Shown here in pieces: positions 43,400-52,530 of a DNA stretch of 64,000 nucleotides. The position numbers were made by a program, and so were the translations under genes. The DNA lies in NCBI GenBank assembly GCA_019116365.1, contig DXBT01000008.1, forward strand, positions 1 to 64,000, read 5' to 3'. Numbering within the stretch: the first letter of the stretch is position 1; the number at the start of each line of letters is the position of its first letter. The notes beneath the pieces are model-generated. The model did no database searches. It saw nothing but the letters and a program-made list of their open reading frames with translations, and had not been told where the DNA came from. Source of the DNA: Barnesiella merdipullorum (GTDB lineage Bacteria; Bacteroidota; Bacteroidia; Bacteroidales; Barnesiellaceae).

Positions 43400-44530
43400 T
43401 CAATCCTCCTCTTTAGCTGCCGATGCTGCCGCCGTGGGATCGACCACGGTACCCTCTTTCAACAGGCCCGCACCCTCCGACACGATTACATCGCCCGGTT
43501 GCAGTCCGCTCTCGACAATATACTCGCTACCATCGTTTATCTCAAACACCTCGATGGGGGTCGATACAGCTTTCCCATCGACCACCTTGTAGGCAAACAC
43601 GCGATCTTGAATCTCATAGGTTCCTCCCTGCGGGATGACCAGACACTGCTTGCGGTCGTAGGGCACAATCACATTGGCCGACCCGCCGCTCAACAACCGT
43701 TTGTCCTTGTTGCCAAAGACGGCCCGCAGGCTCACCGTGCCCGTGGTCTTGTCGATCATGCCGCTGATGACATCGACCCTACCCTTCGTCCCGTAAATCG
43801 AACCGTCGTTCAACTCGAGCGAAACTTCGGGGAAAGAGGCGAGGGCCTTGTCGAGCGACCCATACCGGGCCGTGAGCCCGAGCACCTGTTTCTCGGTGAG
43901 GGAGAAATAGACATACATCTGCGAATTGTCCGATACTCGAATGAGCGGCTCGGTCATCGACGAACTCACCAGCGCTCCGATACGAAACGAGGTCATGCCG
44001 GCATACCCATCGACAGGGCTCTTCACCTCGGTATAAGAGAGGTTGTTCTGCGCGTCGGTCAGCTCGGCCCGAGCCTGCTGCAAAGCCGCCTGCGCACTCT
44101 TGTATTCGTTTTGAGCCGTGTGCAGCTCAAAGTCCGAAATCACCCGGTCGGCAAAAAGCAACTCCTTTCCCTCGAGAGTCTGCTTGGCCGTAGCCTCGTT
44201 GGCCTCGGCCGTTGCCACGGCGGCGACAGCCTTCTGCAAAGCGGCCTTATAGGGCACCTGGTCGATGACAAAGAGTACCTCGCCCTTGCGCACATGGGCA
44301 CCCTCCTCGACCAGTACCCGGGTGATGGTGCCCGATACCTGCGGGCGCACCTCTACATCCTGTTTACCTTCTATCACGGCCGAGTATTTGACCGACAACT
44401 GCCGATCCTCGGGCTTCAACGTCAAAAGCGGATAGGTATCCCCTCCACTCTGCTCTCCGGCCTTTTGTTGACATCCCGCCAACATTCCGGCAAAGCATAA
44501 ACCCCATACAAAAAATCTTTTTACCTTCAT
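43400..44530 (-). CDS. RND efflux periplasmic adaptor (membrane fusion lipoprotein)
   Basis: A 376-residue adaptor with a lipoprotein signal ending LAGC. The lipoyl halves (IEGKQDVEVRPQVSGTITRV, SYTEVKSPVDGYAGMTSFRI) flank an alpha-hairpin; the beta-barrel (SQMYVYFSLTEKQVLGL) and membrane-proximal domain (LRAVFGNKDKRLLSGGSANV) follow. It bridges pump and outer-membrane factor and is the first gene of the operon; the pump ATG follows its TGA by 2 nt. The 205-nt upstream gap is shared with the divergent AraC gene; no TAnnTTTG is evident on this strand. Confidence 0.94.
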   Translation of the reverse strand: MKVKRFFVWGLCFAGMLAGCQQKAGEQSGGDTYPLLTLKPEDRQLSVKYSAVIEGKQDVEVRPQVSGTITRVLVEEGAHVRKGEVLFVIDQVPYKAALQKAVAAVATAEANEATAKQTLEGKELLFADRVISDFELHTAQNEYKSAQAALQQARAELTDAQNNLSYTEVKSPVDGYAGMTSFRIGALVSSSMTEPLIRVSDNSQMYVYFSLTEKQVLGLTARYGSLDKALASFPEVSLELNDGSIYGTKGRVDVISGMIDKTTGTVSLRAVFGNKDKRLLSGGSANVIVPYDRKQCLVIPQGGTYEIQDRVFAYKVVDGKAVSTPIEVFEINDGSEYIVESGLQPGDVIVSEGAGLLKEGTVVDPTAAASAAKEED

Positions 44531-44735
44531 TTTTAGTTAAATTTTTTATTTCCTGTCGTAAAAATAGGAGCCATTATTCATCTCCCGCTTAGACAATTGG
44601 CGCAAGGATTTGTCCAAATGGTACCACATTAGAATTTATTAGGAAATCGTATGTCTATTTGACGTATAGAATTGTATTTTAGAGACATTTTGCTCTATTT
44701 TTGCACCATTCAACATCACATAAATCAATCGCACC

Positions 44736-45620
44736 ATGACACAGCAAGAGTTATCCTCCCTCTTCCCGGAGAGTTGCCGCATAGGGAACCTCATCCTACT
44801 CATTTCGCCCGAACAATTTTACAAACTGGAAGGTATCACCATCGCGGGAAGCCGCATGTTCATGATGGTGTGCAAAGGCAGCCTGAGCCTGACCGTCAAC
44901 GACCGCCCCTACGAGGTGGCGTCCAACTCCTATTTCGACGTTATGGAGACGACCTCGGTTCGGGTCGAATCGGCCAGTCAAGATTTGCGAGGATGGTGCC
45001 TCTTCGTTTCGTTCGAGTTTGCCAGCGAATCGCTCAAGAATCTGCGCCCAGGCCCTCTGCACTACTCGCTCGAACATCCACACATACGCATCTGGCACTT
45101 CTCACCGAGCGAAATCGACCGACTCGAGCAACAACTTGTCCTCTTGAAAGAGACGATTGCCAACCCCTCGCACTACTACCGCCGCGAACTGACCAGAGTC
45201 TATTTCAAGAGTTTCAGCCTCGAGTTGGGAAACTGCATGCTCTCTCACCAGGAGAACCCCAATGACATGCCGCCCTATGTGAGCAAGCGCGACTTCATCA
45301 CACTACAATTCATGACGCTTGTGTCGAAACATTTTGCCGAGGAGCACCAGATCGAGTTCTATGCCAACGCCCTCTGCATCTCGACCAAACACCTCACCCG
45401 GGTTGTCAAGGAGATGGTGGGGAAGACCCCACACGCCGTTATCTGCGACGAAATTATTCACCAGGCCATGGCTCTGCTCGAGGACGACCGCATTCCTATC
45501 GGCCAGATTGCCGAGAGGCTCCACTTTTCGGACCAGGGGGCCTTCTGCAAGTTTTTCAAGAAACAAAAACAGATTTCGCCCATGGCCTACCGCCGACAAA
45601 AAAAGACAAGCATTGACTGA
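44736..45620 (+). CDS. AraC-family transcriptional regulator
   Basis: A 294-residue regulator. The N-terminal ~180 residues form a cupin-like sensing domain (FYKLEGITIAGSRMFMMVCK). The C-terminus holds two helix-turn-helix motifs: IEFYANALCISTKHLTRVVK and IPIGQIAERLHFSDQGAFCK followed by FFKKQKQISPMAYRRQ. Its divergent placement next to the efflux operon suggests it controls that operon; the ligand is unknown. A -7 box TATTTTTG lies at 44696-44703. Confidence 0.92.
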   Translation: MTQQELSSLFPESCRIGNLILLISPEQFYKLEGITIAGSRMFMMVCKGSLSLTVNDRPYEVASNSYFDVMETTSVRVESASQDLRGWCLFVSFEFASESLKNLRPGPLHYSLEHPHIRIWHFSPSEIDRLEQQLVLLKETIANPSHYYRRELTRVYFKSFSLELGNCMLSHQENPNDMPPYVSKRDFITLQFMTLVSKHFAEEHQIEFYANALCISTKHLTRVVKEMVGKTPHAVICDEIIHQAMALLEDDRIPIGQIAERLHFSDQGAFCKFFKKQKQISPMAYRRQKKTSID

Positions 45621-45724
45621 CCCGCCCCGACAATACTGCACACCAGGCTCATTTCGACTGACAGAGGTCGCATTTTTTCAAAAAAATGATTACTTTTGTT
45701 TCGGTCGCAACTATCTTTCGCCCC

Positions 45725-46681
45725 ATGAAAAGACTCACCATACGATATACCGACTTTTGGGACTACTTCGAACCCGAAAACTTTCTCTTCACCGAGTTGC
45801 TGTCGCACCATTTCGACGTGACCATCTTGCCCGATGACAGTCCCGAAGCCTCCGACCTGCTCTTCTTTTCGGGGTTCGGCGAGCGACATCTCGACTATTT
45901 CGATTCGGTCAAAGTCTTCTATACCGGAGAAAATATCGTCCCCGACTTCAACCTTTGCGACTATGGCATCGGGTTTGCCTATCTCGACTTCGGTGAACGC
46001 TACCTGCGATTTCCCCTCTATCCCACCTACGACTGCTACCCACCCATGTTGCAAGGATCGTTTTTCGAGTCGCCCGCCGGAGGCCCACTCGAACGACGGC
46101 CATTTTGCAGTCTGGTCATCTCCAATTACCAGAAACGCGACCCGCTCCTCTTCCGGTTCGAGGAAGAGCTTGCCCAATACAAACCCATCGCCTATGGAGG
46201 GCAATATCGCAACAACGTGGGAGGGGCTGTCGAAGACAAAATCGACTTCATTGCCCGCTACAAATTCAACATCGCTTTCGAAAACTCCGAAGGCGAAGGC
46301 TATACCACCGAGAAAATCATGGAGGCTCTCTATGCCCGCACCGTGCCCATCTACTGGGGAAACCAACTGATTGGCAAAGAGGTAAACCCGGCAACCTTCA
46401 TCAACGTGCACGACTTCGATACCCTCGACCGCTGCATCGACTATATCAAACGTGTCGATAGCGACGACCGCCTGTACCGCAGCTTCCTGGCCGAGAGTCC
46501 CCGGCTCGACGATCGCCTCATTCCCCGGCTCGACGAATACCTCTACCGCATAGCTTCAGCTCCCCGTCGATTCCGCCCAGACTACGGGCGTACACTCGAC
46601 TACAACCGAATGGCTCAATGCAAAGCCCGCATGTTCCGGAACCGGCTTCTGCGCAAACTCTATACTCCCGGTAAACCCTAA
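45725..46681 (+). CDS. GT10 family fucosyltransferase
   Basis: A 318-residue enzyme starting at 45725 (MKRLTIRYTDFWDYF); an in-frame ATG at 45686 precedes a -7 box TACTTTTG (45691-45698), so it is not the start. The donor-binding signature KFNIAFENSEGEGYTTEKIM followed by EALYARTVPIYWGN is diagnostic for alpha-1,3/1,4-fucosyltransferases (GT10), which transfer fucose from GDP-fucose to GlcNAc. The product could be a Lewis-like surface glycan. It is co-oriented with a GT2 9 nt downstream. Confidence 0.9.
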   Translation: MKRLTIRYTDFWDYFEPENFLFTELLSHHFDVTILPDDSPEASDLLFFSGFGERHLDYFDSVKVFYTGENIVPDFNLCDYGIGFAYLDFGERYLRFPLYPTYDCYPPMLQGSFFESPAGGPLERRPFCSLVISNYQKRDPLLFRFEEELAQYKPIAYGGQYRNNVGGAVEDKIDFIARYKFNIAFENSEGEGYTTEKIMEALYARTVPIYWGNQLIGKEVNPATFINVHDFDTLDRCIDYIKRVDSDDRLYRSFLAESPRLDDRLIPRLDEYLYRIASAPRRFRPDYGRTLDYNRMAQCKARMFRNRLLRKLYTPGKP

Positions 46682-46690
46682 CACACATCC

Positions 46691-47713
46691 ATGGAACCAC
46701 GCATCTCGATTATCATTCCCATCTACAATGCCGAGAAGTTCTTGCCCGAATGTCTCGACAGCGTGCTGTGCCAGGACTTCCCGTCGTTTGAACTGCTCTT
46801 GATTGACGACGGATCGACCGATGCCTCGGGGGAAATTGCCGACCGATATGCGACCAAAGATTCACGCATCGCCGTGGTGCACCAGCCGAACGCCGGCGTT
46901 TCGGAAGCCCGTAACCGGGGTCTGGCGTTGGCCCGGGGTGAATACATCACCTTTATCGATGCCGACGACCGGGTGTCGCCGACCTACCTCTCCCACTTCC
47001 TCCTCTTCGAGAGCGACCTGGCCATCGCGGGCATATTGCTGCTTTACGACAACTCGGGAAAGGAAGAGTCCTATGGGTTCGACCGCACGCGCTCGGCCCG
47101 GAGCAAACCCGAGCAAGGAAATCTCTTTGCCGAAGCCGAAATGCACAACACCACCAAAGGCCCCTGCAACAAACTTTTCCGACGAGACATCATACAGGAG
47201 AACCTCTTGCACTTCGACCCCCGCTACTCCTACGGTGAAGACCACCTGTTCGTGCTGAACTATGTGAAACAGTGCCGCTCGATAGCGCTAATCGACCACA
47301 TCGACTATTACTATATCCAGCGCGACACCGACTCGCTCACCCACCGACTGCTCCCCTACAAGGCGCTGTCGGCCTACGCTCGCGAGGCTTATGCCCTGCG
47401 ACAGGAGCTCATCGGGTTATTTGGCATAGACAACCGGGAATACGAGCGCTGCATTTTGGAAGAACGGGCCCACCTCATCTACCAGTCGATCTATGCCCTG
47501 TACTCGGCCGAGGGGCACTTCCCCTCCCGAGAGCGCTGGGAATTTATCGAAGAGGTTTACCGGCAGGACTATGACATGGTTGTGACAGCTACCCGCCTGC
47601 CGCTCATCTTCAGGCTCATGAAGATTGCCCTGCGATGGAAAAAGAGACCGTTGACCGACGGCACCCTGCTGCTCCTCTCCCGGGGAAAGGAGTGGATAAA
47701 AAAACATATCTGA
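46691..47713 (+). CDS. family 2 glycosyltransferase
   Basis: A 340-residue GT2: ISIIIPIYNAEKFLPECLDS, LLLIDDGSTDASGEIAD, PNAGVSEARNRGLALARGEY and TFIDADDRVSPTY are the nucleotide and metal motifs. NTTKGPCNKLFRRDII and RYSYGEDHLFVLNYVKQC hold the acceptor-side ED motif. It lies 9 nt after the fucosyltransferase and is probably co-transcribed, both building one surface glycan. Sugar specificity unknown. Confidence 0.9.
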   Translation: MEPRISIIIPIYNAEKFLPECLDSVLCQDFPSFELLLIDDGSTDASGEIADRYATKDSRIAVVHQPNAGVSEARNRGLALARGEYITFIDADDRVSPTYLSHFLLFESDLAIAGILLLYDNSGKEESYGFDRTRSARSKPEQGNLFAEAEMHNTTKGPCNKLFRRDIIQENLLHFDPRYSYGEDHLFVLNYVKQCRSIALIDHIDYYYIQRDTDSLTHRLLPYKALSAYAREAYALRQELIGLFGIDNREYERCILEERAHLIYQSIYALYSAEGHFPSRERWEFIEEVYRQDYDMVVTATRLPLIFRLMKIALRWKKRPLTDGTLLLLSRGKEWIKKHI

Positions 47714-47722
47714 TATAATCGC

Positions 47723-48832
47723 TTATCGACAACGGGCCCAGAAGTCGAGGAAACGTCGGGCCACCAACTCGTCGCGGTTGTGTTTCACCACAAACTCGCG
47801 GCTGCGGCGCGCCTGCTCGGGCAGACGCTCGGGGTGGAGCACAATCTCTTCGAGCTGTGCCTCCAGTTTCTCGTCATCGGGAATGGCATTGACAATAGGC
47901 CGATTCTCAGTCTCCCCGATGAAATCGTAATACTCCGGCTCGGCACCGCTCACCACCACCAAACCCTGGGCCATCGCCAGCAGGGCATTGGTAGCAGGGG
48001 TATAACTGTAAAGTTGGTCGAGCACCACGTGCGACGACCTCATCAATTGAATATACTCGCTATACAGACGATTCTCGACATAGACCAGTTCGCACGCCCG
48101 GGGATGTCGCTCGACCACCCGGCGGGCAGCCGCCAGCATACGGTCGGTTCCCTTCTCGATCATGCGGTCGCGATGCACACCCAGGAAGAGTTTCACCCGC
48201 GACGGCACCTCATCGCCGTGTGCCATCGACAGGGAGTCGGTATCGATAGGTATGCCGGCATAGGCCAACCGCGAAGGCTCGACCACCCGACGACACGACT
48301 CGTGATATTCATACAGGCAACTCACCACACCCTTCACATGCTCATACACATAGCGGGTGTAATCGGTAAGCACCGGAGCCTGCCAGCGCCGAAGCTCGTC
48401 GGGCTGGGCAAGGGCAAGCGGCGAAGGCTGGTCGCCTATTCTCCACTCGTTATACCGCAATGCTCCCGACAGGCAGAAGTCGATATAGTAGGTATCGGTA
48501 CCCATGGCCGTGAGATAGACGGCGCCGTTTTTCTTGACCAGTCGATCAAAGAGCGGACGCAGCCGGCAGGGCTGCAAGGCGGTAAAGACGGGCGAATTGA
48601 TCTGTACGATGTCATACCCCTCCAGCCGCGAGCGCAACAGGGTATTCAGTTTGGCCCACAACAGCAGTCCGCCCACCTTGTTCTTGAAAGGGCGTGACAT
48701 ATCGAGGTCGCGGGCCGTATTCATCCAGCGCGAGCCGTCGGAGGCCACCGTCACTTCGTGTCCCAACCGCCGCAACGCCAGCGACAGGGCCCGGTTGTAG
48801 TTGCTGTAATCGCCTACAAACAATATCTTCAT
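47723..48832 (-). CDS. GT-B type glycosyltransferase (GT4-like)
   Basis: A 369-residue protein. MKILFVGDYSNYNRALSLAL and YDIVQINSPVF are typical of the N-terminal Rossmann half; AYAGIPIDTDSL and the later VVLDQLYSYTPATNALLAMA then GLVVVSGAEPEYYDF mark the donor-binding half. It lies 57 nt downstream of the flippase gene and converges on the GT2 gene with a 9-nt gap. Probably acts on the glycan exported by the flippase. Confidence 0.82.
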   Translation of the reverse strand: MKILFVGDYSNYNRALSLALRRLGHEVTVASDGSRWMNTARDLDMSRPFKNKVGGLLLWAKLNTLLRSRLEGYDIVQINSPVFTALQPCRLRPLFDRLVKKNGAVYLTAMGTDTYYIDFCLSGALRYNEWRIGDQPSPLALAQPDELRRWQAPVLTDYTRYVYEHVKGVVSCLYEYHESCRRVVEPSRLAYAGIPIDTDSLSMAHGDEVPSRVKLFLGVHRDRMIEKGTDRMLAAARRVVERHPRACELVYVENRLYSEYIQLMRSSHVVLDQLYSYTPATNALLAMAQGLVVVSGAEPEYYDFIGETENRPIVNAIPDDEKLEAQLEEIVLHPERLPEQARRSREFVVKHNRDELVARRFLDFWARCR

Positions 48833-48889
48833 GAATCTATCTCTCCTTATCTATCTTTCTCATCTATTTTCGCCCCTACTTTAGACCGC

Positions 48890-50329
48890 CTATGCCAATC
48901 GTCTCTTCAGTTGCAGACCGGCCAAAGCAACCACCACGGCTGTCGCTACCCAGGCTCCTGCCACATAGCCCCCGTGAAACAACAGCAACACGACTGCACC
49001 CCCCACCGTACCAAGGGTCAACAGTACAAACACCCGCCTCGGTATGACAAGCCCATACTTGACCCGACAGAGCAGATACAGCCCCACCGACGAGAAGAGG
49101 AAGCCCAGCAGATAGGCAACGCCCACGCCGGCCAGCCCCCACAACAGATATCCCACGATATTCAGCACAAAGGTGAGCGAGTCGGCCAGGACTTCGGTAA
49201 TCAGGTAAAGACGGCCCACACCCTTGGCCAGCAGGACGAAACTCACACTCCACGAGAAGGCGCGCAGCAGCATCCCCAAAGCAGCCCACGAGATATACTC
49301 GCCTATTACCAGAAAGTCGGCCGTATATAATACATGTATAATCACCGTTTGCAAAACGATAAAGAGCGAGACCAACGGCGCCAGTACCAGCAACGAGGTC
49401 TCGATTTGCTGCGACACATGCTCCGAGAGCAATCGCCGGTCTTCGCACACGCCCGACAGTCGGGGATAATACTCCATCATCATGGCCGTGAAAACCAGCC
49501 CCACATACTTCATTACCAGCGTATAGCCCGACTGGTAATAACCCACCTCGTCGGTACCGCTGCGATAGTTCAGCCAGGCAACAAACAGATAGGAAAAGAG
49601 CGATGTCACAAAACCGCTCGTGGTCATGAAGATACCCAACGCGGCAATTCCCTTGCCCTGTTGAAAGATTTCACCCGCACTCATCGACACCTGCTTGCGC
49701 TTGATCTTCTCGCCAAACAACACATACACAAGCCAGATCGAGGACGAGTGCAACATCAGCGAGGGAACAATACCTTCGATTCGGAAAAAATAAAACAGCG
49801 GTATCGATACCAGCAGGGCCACCACCGACCCGATGACCGAGCAGCGGGCCATCGATTTGAGTCGGGCCGTTCCCTGCAAGATAGCCCGCTCTCCCTCCGA
49901 CAAGGCATTGAAGAGCAGCGTGCACGACAGAAATACAAAGCCCCAGATGTGCTGCGAATCGCCAAAGGTGTAGCGACTCAACAGCGGAGCAAACGAGAGC
50001 ATCAGCACGGCTCCGGCCAGCCCCGTGAACCACACCCACCGCCGCACCACGGTCACCACCCGGGCAAAGCGATCGGCATCGCCCGACTGGTATTCGCGCG
50101 AAATGCTGCGCACCGAACTACCCCCAAGCCCCAGTCCCGTCAAGGCCGATATCATGTCGATCGTGTTGCTGTACAACCCGATGATACCCACACCCCCGGC
50201 TCCCAGCCAGATGGCTATCAGCTTGGTTTTCACAATCGAGCAGAGAATGGAGAATACCTGTGTCCCCCCGAAAAGGCTGATAGCCTTCACGATGGTGCGG
50301 TAATTTTTTTTCTCCTCCCCGCCGTTCAT
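48890..50329 (-). CDS. Wzx-type O-antigen/oligosaccharide flippase
   Basis: A 479-residue membrane protein with about 12-14 hydrophobic helices, of the MATE/MOP superfamily. IVKAISLFGGTQVFSILCSI and WLGAGGVGIIGLYSNTIDMI are typical of the O-antigen/lipid III translocase group. It would move undecaprenyl-linked glycan across the inner membrane. It starts 4 nt after the FemAB-like gene and ends in TAG. A GT-B glycosyltransferase follows. Confidence 0.9.
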   Translation of the reverse strand: MNGGEEKKNYRTIVKAISLFGGTQVFSILCSIVKTKLIAIWLGAGGVGIIGLYSNTIDMISALTGLGLGGSSVRSISREYQSGDADRFARVVTVVRRWVWFTGLAGAVLMLSFAPLLSRYTFGDSQHIWGFVFLSCTLLFNALSEGERAILQGTARLKSMARCSVIGSVVALLVSIPLFYFFRIEGIVPSLMLHSSSIWLVYVLFGEKIKRKQVSMSAGEIFQQGKGIAALGIFMTTSGFVTSLFSYLFVAWLNYRSGTDEVGYYQSGYTLVMKYVGLVFTAMMMEYYPRLSGVCEDRRLLSEHVSQQIETSLLVLAPLVSLFIVLQTVIIHVLYTADFLVIGEYISWAALGMLLRAFSWSVSFVLLAKGVGRLYLITEVLADSLTFVLNIVGYLLWGLAGVGVAYLLGFLFSSVGLYLLCRVKYGLVIPRRVFVLLTLGTVGGAVVLLLFHGGYVAGAWVATAVVVALAGLQLKRRLA

Positions 50330-50333
50330 ATGC

Positions 50334-51266
50334 TCATAAGTTTATCTCGTAAATATTGTAGGCGACCGCCCGGCATCCGAAACCCTCTTTCTGGGTGATG
50401 AGTCCCTCGTTGAGATAGTGACCCATATCTTCGGTCGATTGTCCAAAATCGAACCACTTGCGATGGGCAAACACCTCGCCGATGATTTTGCCATACAGCA
50501 GATCGAGGGCTCCCAAGCTCTTTCCCTCGTGCGAAGCCGAGGTATATTGTGCATGGGCCACGACGCCCGTGTCGTAGATGACACTACCGGCCAGCACCTC
50601 GTCGCCGCGCATCGTCACAAAATGGCGTATGCGGTCGGGAAAACGGCCGTGCAACAATTCGATTTCGGCCAGCGAATGGACCGGTTTCACGTGGAACCGC
50701 TCCTGCAGATTGGCCTCGAGTATGGCCCAGAATGGCGCAAAGTCGGTCGTCTCGACCACCTGCAAGCCGGCCTGCTCGGCCTTCTTGATGCGGCTGCGGC
50801 GGTCGGCCCTGAAACGCAGCGCACCCTCTTGCTGAACGGCCGACGAAATGTTGCACCCCACCCACCGGGCATCGAGGCGGAAAAGGGCATAGCAATCGGC
50901 CTCCGAGGGGTAGCGGTGATAGATATGAGGCACACATTTATAGACCCACTTGACAAAACGCTCCTTGCGCAGGAAGTCGGCAATGAGCTGCATGATTTCG
51001 AGCACCTGCACCGTCGTGTTCCGGGTAGTCACAACAAGGCCCCCATAGGTGAGGCCGGCGTGCGAATAGAGCACATCGCCCTGCCGGTTGGCCGGCAGCA
51101 ACGCCAGCAGTTTGTTGCCCTCGTAAACCAGAAGCGAATAGTCGCTAAAGCGGTCGGCATGATACTCCATGTACTCCCGCAAGAAGAGGAACGTGCCGTT
51201 TGACGACTCGTTCACGAAATCGTTCCAGTCGCGGTGATAAGCCGTCGTGTATCGATGTATCTCCAT
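50334..51266 (-). CDS. FemAB/GNAT-fold acyltransferase-like protein
   Basis: A 310-residue protein of the FemAB/BioF2-like GNAT group: WNDFVNESSNGTFLFLREYM, RADRRSRIKKAEQAGLQVVE, then VTMRGDEVLAGSVIYDTGVV and GALDLLYGKIIGEVFAHRKW and FDFGQSTEDMG. The classical members add amino acids to peptidoglycan; the group near polysaccharide genes may N-acylate sugars or attach amino acids to glycans. It sits between an EnvC-like gene (19 nt) and the flippase (4 nt). Acceptor not predictable. Confidence 0.8.
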   Translation of the reverse strand: MEIHRYTTAYHRDWNDFVNESSNGTFLFLREYMEYHADRFSDYSLLVYEGNKLLALLPANRQGDVLYSHAGLTYGGLVVTTRNTTVQVLEIMQLIADFLRKERFVKWVYKCVPHIYHRYPSEADCYALFRLDARWVGCNISSAVQQEGALRFRADRRSRIKKAEQAGLQVVETTDFAPFWAILEANLQERFHVKPVHSLAEIELLHGRFPDRIRHFVTMRGDEVLAGSVIYDTGVVAHAQYTSASHEGKSLGALDLLYGKIIGEVFAHRKWFDFGQSTEDMGHYLNEGLITQKEGFGCRAVAYNIYEINL

Positions 51267-51285
51267 GCGCTTCCTCCTTTGTTTC

Positions 51286-52530
51286 TTAGAGATTGAGCCA
51301 CAACTCGGGATTCAGTTTCGTGCGCTCCTTCCACAGTTGGAAGGTGAGGATGGTGCGATTGCCGTCTTGCGAATCGGAGTAAATCTTACCCAGACTCTGA
51401 CCTGTCTTCACCTTCTCGCCCGCCCGCACATAGACCTCGCTCAAGTTGGCATAGATGGTGAGGTAGTTGCCGTGACGCACGATGATGGTGCTGTTGTAGC
51501 CCGGCGTCACGAAGATGCGCGAAACCACCCCGTTGAATACCGACCGTGCCTTGGTGCCCGGTGTGGTCTCTATGTCGATACCGCTGTTCTCGGTCTGCAC
51601 ATAGCGCAATTCGGGGTGTTGCTGACGGCCGAAGTGGGCCACAATCTTGTAACTGCCCGAGAGCGGGAAGGGCAGTTTTCCCTTATTCTTCTCGAAGCTA
51701 CCCGACAAGGCCAACTCCTCTTTGGTCATCTTGTAACCCTTGCTTGAACGCTTGGCCGTCGAGCTTTGCCCGTCGGCCTTGTTGGCCCGTTCCGACGACT
51801 TGCGCTCCTCCTCGGCAATCAATTGCTCGAGTTTGCGGTCGAGGGCCTCGGCCTGTTTGCGCTTGCGGTCTATCTCGCGCTTGAGTTGTTTCTCCTGTTT
51901 CTTGAGTCCGGCAATCAGGTTGCGCTTGCTGCTCTCCTGCTTTTGCAGCACATCGGCCTCGGCGCTTCGCTCCTTGAGCACGGCATTCTTCTCGGCCATA
52001 CTCTTTTCCAGTTCCTTCTGCAACTCCTCGAGCTGCTGTTTGCGCTCGGCTATCTCGGCAGCCTGACGCTTGCGCCAGGCCGAATACTCCTTCAGGTAAC
52101 GGGCCCGCCGGTACGACTGGCTCAACGACGAGGCCGAGAAGATAAACATCAGTTCGTCATACTCCGACCGCCGGTGCCCCATGCGCTTCACGGCATTGGC
52201 ATAGCTGAGCTTCTTGGCCGTGAGGTCCTTCTGCAACAGATAGATGGTATCTTTCACCGCCCGCTGCTTGCGATTGATTGCGGCAATCTCTTTATTGATT
52301 TTGGCAATAAGAGCCCGCTGCTGCTTTATCTCGGCCGTGATACTGTTCAACTCGTTGAGCGAACTCTTGGCACTGCGCAAAGTCTTGTCGAGCTTCTTGT
52401 TGGTTTCGTTCAGCTCTTTCAAGGTCTGCTCCCGATTGCGGCGCAGCTTCTCCATCTCGAGGGTTTGGGAGAAGAGAGCCGTCGAAGCTCCCAAACCGAT
52501 TATACACAATATGACTAACCACCTTTTCAT
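51286..52530 (-). CDS. EnvC-like murein hydrolase activator (degenerate LytM)
   Basis: A 414-residue protein with a signal peptide (WLVILCIIGLGASTALFSQ), a long coiled coil (~20-255) and a C-terminal LytM/M23 domain (~290-410). The metal ligands of active M23 are altered: the His-x(3)-Asp site reads NSGIDIETT and the HxH motif in YAHL reads YANL. That matches EnvC-type activators of amidases rather than active endopeptidases. It overlaps the DUF4292 gene by ATGA and acts at the periplasmic septum. Confidence 0.9.
   Translation of the reverse strand: MKRWLVILCIIGLGASTALFSQTLEMEKLRRNREQTLKELNETNKKLDKTLRSAKSSLNELNSITAEIKQQRALIAKINKEIAAINRKQRAVKDTIYLLQKDLTAKKLSYANAVKRMGHRRSEYDELMFIFSASSLSQSYRRARYLKEYSAWRKRQAAEIAERKQQLEELQKELEKSMAEKNAVLKERSAEADVLQKQESSKRNLIAGLKKQEKQLKREIDRKRKQAEALDRKLEQLIAEEERKSSERANKADGQSSTAKRSSKGYKMTKEELALSGSFEKNKGKLPFPLSGSYKIVAHFGRQQHPELRYVQTENSGIDIETTPGTKARSVFNGVVSRIFVTPGYNSTIIVRHGNYLTIYANLSEVYVRAGEKVKTGQSLGKIYSDSQDGNRTILTFQLWKERTKLNPELWLNL

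Noticed and set aside
40782..43592. A 936-codon open frame antisense to the RND pump gene
   Set aside because: It is the mirror of a high-GC coding frame; it has no recognisable domain, biased repetitive His/Arg/Gly composition, and the opposite strand matches the RND family throughout.
44577..44625. Possible operator (TTGGCGCA / TTTGTCCAA) between the AraC gene and the efflux operon
   Set aside because: The two halves are only approximately symmetric and no second copy was found, so it is not reported as a site.
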